Positions 16,061-23,315 of a stretch of DNA of 64,000 bases are shown one piece after another; position 1 is the stretch's first letter, and every line of letters begins with the position of its first letter. The notes beneath the pieces are model-generated. The model worked only from the letters and a program-made list of their open reading frames with translations, was not told the DNA's origin and searched no databases. Source of the DNA: Cellvibrio sp. KY-YJ-3 (lineage in GTDB: Bacteria > Pseudomonadota > Gammaproteobacteria > Pseudomonadales > Cellvibrionaceae); the NCBI RefSeq assembly GCF_008806955.1, contig NZ_CP031727.1, forward strand, positions 372,001-436,000, given 5' to 3'. A program made the translations under genes and the position numbers.

Positions 16061-16819
16061 ATGGCCATTAAGACCACCGCCGAAAAAAAACCTGTCGCCA
16101 CGACAAGCAGCAAACAAGGAACCGGAAAAACTATGGCAAGCAAACCAGCAGAAGCCCAGCCGGAGTTTAACCCCACTGAAACGCCCACCGGCAAATACAA
16201 ACCGGGCAAAATTCGCGACCGCAACCTGAGCAATATTATTAACGCCGCCGAAGAAGAATTTGTGCAAAACGGTTTTCGCGGCGCCAGCATTCAAAATATC
16301 GCCGACCGCGCGGGCATTCCCAAAGCCAACGTGCACTATTACTTCAAAAGTAAAACCAATTTGTATGTGGCGGTGCTGGATAACATTATTAATTTATGGA
16401 ACGACCTGCTCGGTGAAATCACCGTGGACGACGACCCCGCAGAAGTATTGGATCGTTTTATTCGCAAAAAGGTAGAGCTTTCCTACACCAACCCCCGCGC
16501 ATCAAAATTGTATGCGATGGAAATGATTCAGGGCGCACCGCATTTAAAAGGTTATATCCGCACCGAGATGCGTCAATTTGTCCGGCGCAAAGCGCAGATT
16601 ATCGAGCAGTGGATCGAGCAGGGCCGCATGGACAAAGTTGACCCCATGCATTTGATCTTTTTAATTTGGGCATCCACCCAACACTACGCGGATTTTGATG
16701 TGAAAATTCTCACCGTCATGAACCGCGCAGAATACGAACCGGACATGATTAAAGATATTTCGGATTTTTTAAGCCAAATGATTTTAAAAGGCTGCGGCCT
16801 GAAACCACCGGTTAAGTAA
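16061..16819 (+). CDS. RutR-like TetR family transcriptional regulator
   Basis: About 252 residues: a Lys/Thr-rich unstructured N-terminal extension, a TetR helix-turn-helix (NIINAAEEEFVQNGFRGASI...IPKANVHYYFKSKTNLY) and a YcdC/RutR-type ligand domain with the diagnostic block FLIWASTQHYADF, also found in E. coli RutR. RutR senses uracil/thymine and controls pyrimidine and purine use. The start is uncertain: the ATG at 16061 is used, with ATG 16133 and TTG 15986 as alternatives; none has a strong RBS. Gene position between the transporter and the 8-oxoguanine deaminase, plus a RutR-like box at 11247-11262, suggests it controls this island. Confidence 0.88.
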   Translation: MAIKTTAEKKPVATTSSKQGTGKTMASKPAEAQPEFNPTETPTGKYKPGKIRDRNLSNIINAAEEEFVQNGFRGASIQNIADRAGIPKANVHYYFKSKTNLYVAVLDNIINLWNDLLGEITVDDDPAEVLDRFIRKKVELSYTNPRASKLYAMEMIQGAPHLKGYIRTEMRQFVRRKAQIIEQWIEQGRMDKVDPMHLIFLIWASTQHYADFDVKILTVMNRAEYEPDMIKDISDFLSQMILKGCGLKPPVK

Positions 16820-16828
16820 TCAACAACC

Positions 16829-18208
16829 ATGACAATGATTTCATCAAACAGCAACACTCTTTGGCTTAAAAATCCACGCGCCTGCTGGACAGGCAATACA
16901 CAAGACGCCAGCAATGGCCTGGTGATTCAAGGCAATAATATTATCGAATTGGTCGCCGCCGGTGCTACACCGGCCAGCACCTACGATTACAGTTTTGATG
17001 CCTCCGACCATGTCATTCTGCCCGGCCTGATTAATTGCCATCACCATTTTTACCAAACGCTCACCCGCGCGCTGCCCAGTGCACTCAACAAAGAATTATT
17101 TCCCTGGCTACAAGCGCTCTACCCCGTGTGGGCGAATTTAAATGACGAAGCCATTTTTGCCTCCACGCAATTAGCGCTGAGTGAATTATTACTCTCCGGC
17201 TGTACCACCGCCGCGGACCACCATTACGTATTCAGCAGCATTATGCCGCACGCGATAGACGCACAAGTCGCCGCTGCCAAAACCATCGGTAATCGCGTTA
17301 CCTTAACGCGCGGCTCCATGAGCCTCGGCCAATCCAAAGGTGGATTACCACCGGATTCGGTAGTGGAAAGCGATGAAAAAATTCTGAGTGAAAGTGAACG
17401 TTTAATTCACAGCTATCACGACACCAGCGAAGATTCCTTTTGCCAAATCGCCCTCGCCCCCTGCTCACCGTTTTCCGTCACGCCAGATTTAATGCGCGCA
17501 ACCGCCGTGCTCGCACAACAAAAAAATGTGTTGCTGCACACGCACCTCGGTGAAACGGAAGATGAAAATAATTTCTGCCTGAAACAATTTGGTATGCGCC
17601 CGGTGGATTACCTGGATGATCTAGGTTGGTTAAATAACCGCGTCTGGCTCGCCCACGGCATTCATTTTAATGAAGAAGAAATTGCACGCTTGGGCCACGC
17701 CTGCGTCGGCGTCTGCCACTGCCCCAGCTCCAACATGCTACTCGCCTCCGGCATGTGCCACACCCGCGATTTACAACGCGCAGGCGCGCCCGTCGGTTTG
17801 GGTGTCGATGGCTCTGCATCCAACGACGGCTCCAATATGATTCAAGAAGTTCGCCAAGCCATGCTGCTACAAAAACTCCGCTACGGCTCCGCAAACTTCA
17901 CGCATATCGATGCACTAAAACTCGCAACCTCTGGCAGCGCCAAATTATTACACCGCCCCGAACTCGGCGAACTCGCCGTCGGCAAAAAGGCAGACCTCGC
18001 ATTGTTCAGCCTAAACGAACCCCGCTTCTCCGGCCACGGCGACCCACTCGCCGCATTAATTTTGTGCGGCGCCCACAAAGCGGATTTTGTAATGGTCGGC
18101 GGCGAGTGGAAAGTGAAGAATGGTGAAATGGTGGATATGGATATTAATGATGTGATGGCGAGGCATGGGATTGCGGCGAAGCGATTAAGAGAGATGGCTG
18201 CAAATTAA
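16829..18208 (+). CDS. 8-oxoguanine deaminase (amidohydrolase)
   Basis: A 459-residue amidohydrolase of the Pseudomonas 8-oxoguanine deaminase type, which turns 8-oxoguanine into uric acid. Seen in sequence: INCHHHFYQTLTRA (metal-binding His, with the third His typical of this subgroup), ADHHYVF, LLHTHLGET, the H in WLAHGIHF, the CHCPSSNMLLASG block and the metal Asp in LGVDGSASNDG. It begins 9 bp after the regulator gene, so same transcript. Its product urate is exactly the PuuD substrate made from the divergent operon, so oxidised guanine joins the pathway without xanthine dehydrogenase. Related 5-hydroxyadenosine or triazine deaminase activities are less likely. Confidence 0.85.
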   Translation: MTMISSNSNTLWLKNPRACWTGNTQDASNGLVIQGNNIIELVAAGATPASTYDYSFDASDHVILPGLINCHHHFYQTLTRALPSALNKELFPWLQALYPVWANLNDEAIFASTQLALSELLLSGCTTAADHHYVFSSIMPHAIDAQVAAAKTIGNRVTLTRGSMSLGQSKGGLPPDSVVESDEKILSESERLIHSYHDTSEDSFCQIALAPCSPFSVTPDLMRATAVLAQQKNVLLHTHLGETEDENNFCLKQFGMRPVDYLDDLGWLNNRVWLAHGIHFNEEEIARLGHACVGVCHCPSSNMLLASGMCHTRDLQRAGAPVGLGVDGSASNDGSNMIQEVRQAMLLQKLRYGSANFTHIDALKLATSGSAKLLHRPELGELAVGKKADLALFSLNEPRFSGHGDPLAALILCGAHKADFVMVGGEWKVKNGEMVDMDINDVMARHGIAAKRLREMAAN

Positions 18209-18252
18209 AATCCAGAGCGGTTTGCCAACATGCGTCTCGAATCTTAGTTAAT

Positions 18253-18549
18253 CTATACAACCTCCAACCTTAAAATCTCCTCCTTCAGCTCTTCAGGGAT
18301 GTTAACCCACGTTGTTTCTTTACAAACCTGAAGCTGATGCGATTGCTCTTTTACAACCGAAATTATTTGAGTGTACCAATGAAAATACGACCACTCTCTC
18401 GGCTTTGGAGAATAGAGGTATTTTTTCTCCGAACACCAACCAATTTCCATCGCCTCACGATAAATATACGGGAAAGCTGCAAATACAGGGATAACATAAA
18501 GCCTTCCCTCTTCGTCAATTCCAACTTCTACTATTTTGGTATGTATCAT
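18253..18549 (-). CDS. Hypothetical protein, 98 aa
   Basis: A soluble, aromatic-rich protein without recognised family. It has an N-terminal beta-like start (MIHTKIVEVGIDEEGRLYVIP) that looks like the opening strand pair of small immunity-type proteins, and an acidic C-terminal helix (PEELKEEILRLEVV). It follows a second small gene by 24 bp in the same direction. Both are more AT-rich than the purine genes beside them, which suggests later acquisition. An orphan immunity role is only a guess. Confidence 0.5.
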   Translation of the reverse strand: MIHTKIVEVGIDEEGRLYVIPVFAAFPYIYREAMEIGWCSEKKYLYSPKPREWSYFHWYTQIISVVKEQSHQLQVCKETTWVNIPEELKEEILRLEVV

Positions 18550-18573
18550 AATTTTGCGATTCTCAATCTGAAT

Positions 18574-18780
18574 CTATTTTTTATTAGGCGGAGCCCAATT
18601 AGGCCTTAACCCAAGCTCATACTCTTCGCGCACCTTTATAAGCGACTCTTCATCCCCCATATCTGCCTCGGCTTCACCAACACAACCCCAGCAATTACCG
18701 CCACAATCAACAGATAAAGGATCTTTAGGGTTGTTCAACTCCCGGCCACAAATTCTACAGCTTAATATTTTTAGTGCCAT
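18574..18780 (-). CDS. Hypothetical small Cys-rich (zinc-ribbon-like) protein, 68 aa
   Basis: 68 residues with two Cys pairs (C-R-I-C near residues 8-11 and C-W-G-C near residue 30) plus one further Cys, a spacing consistent with a small zinc ribbon. The rest is acidic. No family is recognised. It sits immediately upstream of the 98-aa gene and likely shares its transcript. Confidence 0.5.
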   Translation of the reverse strand: MALKILSCRICGRELNNPKDPLSVDCGGNCWGCVGEAEADMGDEESLIKVREEYELGLRPNWAPPNKK

Positions 18781-18984
18781 TAACGACTAATCCCAAAATT
18801 AACTTTATTGGAAGATTGATTAAAATAATATGCCGACCAATAAAATGTATATATGCGATCTGCAATAAGAACGCTAAAGCAATCGTAATTACTACATTCC
18901 AATTCGAACAATTACCAAAGATTACACCAAATCCATTATCGGTTGGGTTTACAATTGAATTAACTCACCACACAGGCCTCCCCC

Positions 18985-19635
18985 ATGACCACCACAAACA
19001 AACTCCGTATAGACATAGTGTCCGATGTTGTCTGCCCCTGGTGCATTATTGGCTACCGACAGTTGGAACGCGCCCTGACGGAAACTGGAACCGCGTATGA
19101 ACTTCACTGGCAGCCCTTTGAGCTGAATCCCGATATGCCTACAGAAGGACAAAATTTGCGTGAGCATTTGGCAGAGAAATATGGCTCGACCAAAGAGCAA
19201 TCGGACGCTAACCGAAAACATATAACGGCGGTAGGCGCCGAGTTGGGATTTGAGTTTTGTTTTACCGATGATATGCGCATGCACAATACGTTTAATGTGC
19301 ATCAGCTACTGCATTGGGCTGATCAACAAGGGCGCAAGCAGGATTTGAAACAAGCGCTTTTTGCAGCGCATTTTACCCATCGCCGAAATTTGTCGGACGA
19401 TGAAGTGCTGGCCGATATCGCCGCAGAAATTGGCTTGGCGCGAGGCGAAGCTTTGGCTGTATTGCACGATCAACGTTTTGCCAATGACGTGCGCGCTGCC
19501 GAAAAGTTTTGGATAGATGCAGGCATTCGCGGTGTACCGGCGATTGTGTTTAATCGCCGTCACTTGGTGACAGGGGCGCAAGGCACTGAGAATTACAAAC
19601 AGATTTTGCAGCAGCTTGCAGAGGAAGCTAATTAA
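18985..19635 (+). CDS. DsbA family oxidoreductase, FrnE type
   Basis: A 216-residue thioredoxin-fold protein. The active site C-P-W-C lies near residue 18 (VSDVVCPWCIIG) and the cis-Pro loop is G-V-P-A-I-V-F. This arrangement, without signal peptide, is typical of cytoplasmic FrnE-like dithiol oxidoreductases (DSBA/2-hydroxychromene-2-carboxylate isomerase superfamily), linked to oxidative stress. Length fits. No Shine-Dalgarno is visible before the ATG, although the start is fixed by the conserved N-terminal strand. Confidence 0.88.
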   Translation: MTTTNKLRIDIVSDVVCPWCIIGYRQLERALTETGTAYELHWQPFELNPDMPTEGQNLREHLAEKYGSTKEQSDANRKHITAVGAELGFEFCFTDDMRMHNTFNVHQLLHWADQQGRKQDLKQALFAAHFTHRRNLSDDEVLADIAAEIGLARGEALAVLHDQRFANDVRAAEKFWIDAGIRGVPAIVFNRRHLVTGAQGTENYKQILQQLAEEAN

Positions 19636-19648
19636 ACAGTGAGCGCAT

Positions 19649-19687
19649 TTGACCCAAGGGCATGATGCGCATACGATATGCGCATCA
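19649..19687 (+). promoter_or_regulatory. ccdAB promoter with perfect operator palindrome
   Basis: A sigma-70 promoter TTGACC (19649-19654) - 17 bp - TACGAT (19672-19677) is overlapped by a perfect 10-bp inverted repeat TGATGCGCAT / ATGCGCATCA (19663-19672 and 19678-19687, 5-bp spacer). The palindrome covers the -10 box and ends 16 bp before the ccdA ATG. This is the expected layout for CcdA-CcdB autorepression. Confidence 0.8.
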
Positions 19688-19703
19688 CGTGAAGGAGGCA
19701 GTT

Positions 19704-19949
19704 ATGCTTGCGCTATACGATCAAAACGCCCCAAAGAAACCCACAAACCTTAGTATAAACAGTGACTTACTTAAAAAAGCCAGGGATTTGGACATTAACC
19801 TTTCCGCTGCTTTAGAACAGGCACTGACAGACCAACTAAAGGCCAAGCAAGCGCAGCAATGGCTGGAACAGAATAAAACGGCTATTGCGGCCTACAACAA
19901 ATCTGTTGATGACAATGGCGTATTCAGCGATGGACTGCGGAGTTTTTGA
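19704..19949 (+). CDS. ccdA: CcdA-type antitoxin
   Basis: 81 residues. The ATG at 19704 is chosen over 19662 because GAAGGAGG lies six bases before it and the earlier ATG would fall inside the operator. The N-terminal part (KPTNLSINSDLLKKARDLDINLSAALEQAL) is the CcdA ribbon-helix-helix DNA-binding domain; the C-terminal part, WLEQNKTAIAAYNKSVDDNGVFSDGLRSF, is the toxin-binding tail with the family's final acidic/Phe pattern. It neutralises CcdB and represses the operon. Its stop overlaps the toxin ATG (TGATG). Confidence 0.93.
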   Translation: MLALYDQNAPKKPTNLSINSDLLKKARDLDINLSAALEQALTDQLKAKQAQQWLEQNKTAIAAYNKSVDDNGVFSDGLRSF

Positions 19950-20266
19950 TGGCGCAATTTACGGTTTACCAAAACAAAAATTCGCAGAGCAATAAAGTAT
20001 TTCCTCTGCTCCTGGATATTCAAACAAATCTGCTCGATTCGCTACAAACAACGGTGGTAGTGCCACTCAAAAAACTGGGAAGCAATAAAGATAAGGCGTT
20101 AACTCACTTAACGCCCACCATAAATATCGAAGGCATTGATTATTTAATACTGATACCTCAGCTAGCAGGTATTCAACGCAAAGAGCTAGGCAAAGCCATT
20201 GCCAATGTTGAGTACGCAAGAGCTGAAATACTCAATGCCTTGGATTTTCTGCTTACGGGCATTTAA
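19949..20266 (+). CDS. ccdB: CcdB-type gyrase toxin
   Basis: A 105-residue CcdB homologue starting at the ATG that overlaps the ccdA stop. It shows the family pattern QFTVYQNKN...FPLLLDIQTNLLDSLQTTVVVPL, P-T-I-N-I-E-G, and the C-terminal helix ending in D-F-L-L-T-G-I. In F-plasmid CcdB the last three residues W-G-I contact gyrase; here the Trp is Thr, as I recall for some chromosomal CcdB proteins. Target is expected to be the GyrA subunit. Intact length, so probably functional. Confidence 0.92.
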   Translation: MAQFTVYQNKNSQSNKVFPLLLDIQTNLLDSLQTTVVVPLKKLGSNKDKALTHLTPTINIEGIDYLILIPQLAGIQRKELGKAIANVEYARAEILNALDFLLTGI

Positions 20267-20280
20267 CAGAATCGTGCACA

Positions 20281-20326
20281 AATACTGCATTTATATTTCT
20301 GCAGTATTCGACATACCAATACTGCA
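20281..20326 (+). promoter_or_regulatory. Three copies of AATACTGCA in alternating orientation upstream of the globin gene
   Basis: AATACTGCA occurs at 20281-20289, its exact complement TGCAGTATT at 20300-20308, and AATACTGCA again at 20318-20326, with spacers of 10 and 9 bp. The last copy ends 39 bp before the globin ATG. This may be an operator for a dimeric regulator; the first pair may also form a weak hairpin after ccdB. Confidence 0.5.
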
Positions 20327-20365
20327 ACAATAATTACCTTTCTTGTAATCGTTATAGGCTTCCAA

Positions 20366-20785
20366 ATGTCCAACACTCCCCTCTACGGCTTTTCCGACAC
20401 CTCCTTCCAAGCCGCAGGTGGCATCGATGGCATCCGCCGACTGGTTGATGATTTTTATTTGGAAATGGATGCGCTGCCGGAAGCGGTGATTATCCGCAAG
20501 ATGCACAAAACCGATCTCACCGAGTCGCGCGATAAACTCACGTTATTTTTGTGCGGCTGGATGGGTGGGCCGGGGCTTTATCATGAAAAATACGGGAGTA
20601 TTAATATTCCCCGCGATCACGCCCACTTACCGATAGGTGAAGCGGAGCGCGATGCGTGGTTGTTATGTATGGAGCGCGCGATTGACAAGCAAAATTATTC
20701 ACCGGAATTTTCAACTTATCTCTTAGCTCAACTTAAAATTCCCGCTGAGCGGATTTTTGCGACGAGTAAAAAACCGGCAGTATAG
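20366..20785 (+). CDS. Group II truncated haemoglobin
   Basis: 139 residues. The 2-on-2 globin pattern of group II (trHbO/YjbI) is clear: GGIDGIRRLVDDFYLEM at the A/B helices, W-M-G-G-P-G-L-Y at the CD/E region, H-A-H-L-P-I with the proximal His, and G8 Trp in R-D-A-W-L-L-C-M. Such globins bind O2/NO/H2O2 and are linked to redox or nitrosative stress and O2 supply. Cytoplasmic, haem binding. Three iterated 9-mers lie just upstream. Confidence 0.92.
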   Translation: MSNTPLYGFSDTSFQAAGGIDGIRRLVDDFYLEMDALPEAVIIRKMHKTDLTESRDKLTLFLCGWMGGPGLYHEKYGSINIPRDHAHLPIGEAERDAWLLCMERAIDKQNYSPEFSTYLLAQLKIPAERIFATSKKPAV

Positions 20786-20809
20786 AAAAATATAGCTGCA
20801 ATCCCCGAT

Positions 20810-22438
20810 TTATTTTTCCCTCATTCTCTGCCTCACTTTATTCGAATGCAAAACAGCAGGAACAATCACTAATATCGCAATCATAGCTAAAATCCAAAGA
20901 TAACTTTGGCCCATGATGGTGAGGTTTACCATTTCACCGGCTTGGTCGTTATTGATATGTTTTGCAAAAGCAAATGGCCCAATGGCCGCTTCATTCGCAA
21001 TGGAAAAACCAATGCCGCTAAAAGCGCTGTTCCAGCCGAGAGCAGAAAAAGTAGCGTAGGCTTTATAGCCTATTGCTGAAGCGCCAAAGCCGATGACGCC
21101 AATGCCGATAGTGCCCAAGCCAAACAAACCTATGCCCACAGCGCCGACGCTGATCAAACCAACAGAAATAATGCCGACACTGACAGGTGCAATCGCAACG
21201 CCGCCCCAGGCAAACAACATTCCATAGGCGTAGTCGCCACCGGCAATCCAACCTACGACAGGTTTGTCGCCCTGCTCCGGCATACCAAAACGAAAATGCA
21301 GCAAAGGAATTCCCGCGAGACAAAAACGACTTTTGTATTCCCGTTGTTTTGCGCCGATTTGATCTGCCTCACCCTGAAATGCCTGCGGATTAAATAATCG
21401 CTCCTCGGCCCTGAGCTTGCGCATTCCGCGTAGCATACGAATCACCAAAATAATATGACCGAGCACCATGCCCAACACTACAAGTTGCGAAACGGCGGCG
21501 TAAATACCCGCGTTGCCAACATCATTTAATGCCATGTGCTTCAAGCCAAACATAGCCACTACATAAACAATAGTGATTGCAAAAAAAAGTACGGTGTAAA
21601 TGATCACGCTGTTGCGCTCGCGTTGTGTGCGTGACTGATCAAGACCTGCCCTTACACCGAAGAACGAACTGACAATACCCGAGAAAGCAGCCAATACCAC
21701 AATAACGCTCGCCCACTTGAACATTGAGCCGGTTTTCATCGCGCCCGCACTCAAGGCTGCGGCTTTTACCGGCGGGGAAATACCGCCGATAGCCGCCATT
21801 ACCGCTAGAGTAAACACCGCGCCCTGCGTACTTTTTGCGAGTGTATCCTCCACAAATATCACCATCGCTTTTTGCAGTAGCTTGCGCCCGCGCGACAAGC
21901 GTTGTTTCACTGTGTCTTCCGACAGATCTAACTGACTGGCGACATACTCCACCGAGCGATGTTCGCGGTAAAACAAAATCAAAGGTTCGCGATAAGTGTC
22001 GGGCATTTTTTCCAGTGCCTGCCAAAGCAATGCCTGCTCTTGCGCACTGATTGCTGCATCTTCAACTTTCACCTGCTGCGAATGCCCACTGGCATGCTCA
22101 TCTAACTCATCCAGTTCATCGGCGCCCTTCACCGGCTGCGTCGCCTCTTTGCGACGAAAGTGGCTCGCTTTAAACCGCAGAATCCCGCACAGCCACGACT
22201 TTAATTTTTCCGGGTCATTGAGGGTGTCGAGTTTTTTCCATGCTTCAATAAATGCTTCTTGTGCTATGTCCTCACTGTGTTTTAAGTCCCCAACAGATGA
22301 ATAAGCCAGGGAACACAACAGATTTTGGTAGCGCGCAACAATTTTACAAAAGGCATCGCGATCACCCCCTAATGAGGCCATCACCAAGGCGGCGTCGCTC
22401 GAATCAATGATGGGGTTTCGTTTTTTAAAAATACTCAT
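20810..22438 (-). CDS. ECF sigma factor fused to a polytopic C-terminal membrane domain
   Basis: 542 residues, nearly three times a normal ECF sigma. Residues about 15-95 are region 2 (ARYQNLLCSLAYSSVGDLKHSEDIAQEAFIEAWKK) and about 135-190 region 4 with a helix-turn-helix (SVEYVASQLDLSEDTVKQRLSRGRKLL). Transmembrane segments follow at roughly 245-265, 288-308 and 325-345, then a glycine-periodic stretch (about 395-465; repeats such as SVGIISVGLISVGAVGIG) and a final helix near 515-535. No separate anti-sigma gene is adjacent, so the C-terminal domain may hold the sigma part at the membrane and control it; this is inference. The gene is read convergently to the globin gene and divergently from the CIA30 gene. 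Confidence 0.85.
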   Translation of the reverse strand: MSIFKKRNPIIDSSDAALVMASLGGDRDAFCKIVARYQNLLCSLAYSSVGDLKHSEDIAQEAFIEAWKKLDTLNDPEKLKSWLCGILRFKASHFRRKEATQPVKGADELDELDEHASGHSQQVKVEDAAISAQEQALLWQALEKMPDTYREPLILFYREHRSVEYVASQLDLSEDTVKQRLSRGRKLLQKAMVIFVEDTLAKSTQGAVFTLAVMAAIGGISPPVKAAALSAGAMKTGSMFKWASVIVVLAAFSGIVSSFFGVRAGLDQSRTQRERNSVIIYTVLFFAITIVYVVAMFGLKHMALNDVGNAGIYAAVSQLVVLGMVLGHIILVIRMLRGMRKLRAEERLFNPQAFQGEADQIGAKQREYKSRFCLAGIPLLHFRFGMPEQGDKPVVGWIAGGDYAYGMLFAWGGVAIAPVSVGIISVGLISVGAVGIGLFGLGTIGIGVIGFGASAIGYKAYATFSALGWNSAFSGIGFSIANEAAIGPFAFAKHINNDQAGEMVNLTIMGQSYLWILAMIAILVIVPAVLHSNKVRQRMREK

Positions 22439-22464
22439 GGCTCACTATCTCTACTCTGGAACCA

Positions 22465-22557
22465 TTAAGTGCCCAGCTCCCCACTAAAGGTGACAAGGAT
22501 TTTTCAATTATTTATCAAAAAAAATCTGTCACCTTCTTTCTCTTATTAGGCACTTAA
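22465..22557. repeat. Symmetrical 93-bp dyad element (MITE/REP-like)
   Basis: Two inverted half-elements, 22465-22495 and 22527-22557. Each consists of TTAAGTGCC, 13 bp, then AAGGTGACA, and they are separated by 31 bp of A/T-rich sequence in which the inner stem continues imperfectly. All four 9-mers are exact complements across the dyad. It lies in the spacer between the sigma factor and CIA30 genes. It could be an orphan non-autonomous mobile element or a large RNA hairpin. Confidence 0.65.
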
Positions 22558-22635
22558 GTGTTGTGACGATCAGCAATCGCCACAGATTTTTTATCGGCAT
22601 ATTGAATATCCCCAATTACCTATGGAATACCCTTT

Positions 22636-23217
22636 ATGAAACATCTTTTTAGTAGACATCTTAGCTTAGTGGCAATACTCACTTTTTCTAGCGCCAGCTT
22701 TGGCGGGGGTTTGAGCCCGTTAATCGACGACTTTAGCGATGCAACCAATAACAACCTGGGCATTCCACGCCAATTCCTAAACGATACCCTTGCAGGAGGA
22801 AGTACGACAACCGCACAGGAAGTTGTGCAGGGCATTATCACCGCCAAGGGTGAAATTATCCCGCCACGCGGCCAACCGGGCTGGGCAAGCATGGTATTGC
22901 CTCTTGATTCGCAAAGCCTGCCTAAGGATGCAAGCGCATTCGAAGGCGTGCGCCTGCTGATAAAAATCAACAGCGGTAGTATGTCAATTTCAGCCAATAG
23001 CACCGAGATCACCAATTTTGACTACCACGCCGCGCCCATCGCCTTATCGGCAGATGGCAAATTCCACGAGATAAAAATTCCCTTCGCCGCCATGAAACGC
23101 GCCTGGTCTGAACAGACTCCGCTCAACACCAAAACCATCAACAGCCTGAGTATCGTCGCCTTTGGTTTGCAAAAGAGTGCATTCGATTTCGCCGTGGACG
23201 AAGTGAGTTTCTATTAA
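22636..23217 (+). CDS. Secreted CIA30 domain protein
   Basis: 193 residues: an N-terminal signal peptide (HLSLVAILTFSSASFG) and a CIA30 / galactose-binding-like beta-sandwich domain (LIDDFSD...N-N-L-G-I-P...D-D... V-R-L-L-I-K-I-N; later F-A-V-D-E-V-S-F-Y). In mitochondria CIA30 helps complex I assembly, but bacterial members are diverse and an exported copy is more likely a binding module. No Shine-Dalgarno is obvious. Function unknown. Confidence 0.75.
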   Translation: MKHLFSRHLSLVAILTFSSASFGGGLSPLIDDFSDATNNNLGIPRQFLNDTLAGGSTTTAQEVVQGIITAKGEIIPPRGQPGWASMVLPLDSQSLPKDASAFEGVRLLIKINSGSMSISANSTEITNFDYHAAPIALSADGKFHEIKIPFAAMKRAWSEQTPLNTKTINSLSIVAFGLQKSAFDFAVDEVSFY

Positions 23218-23231
23218 TCAAAAAAGCAGAA

Positions 23232-23255
23232 ACCCGGCAAATAGTATTGCCGGGT
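23232..23255 (+). terminator. Hairpin after the CIA30 gene
   Basis: A perfect 9-bp stem ACCCGGCAA / TTGCCGGGT with a 6-nt loop, 14 bp after the stop codon. No T-run follows, so it may slow or stabilise the transcript end rather than terminate intrinsically. Confidence 0.45.
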
Positions 23256-23315
23256 AATAACAGCGCAATAGTCGATGCACCTGTAATTCTTTATCCAATC
23301 CACTGAAACAACACT

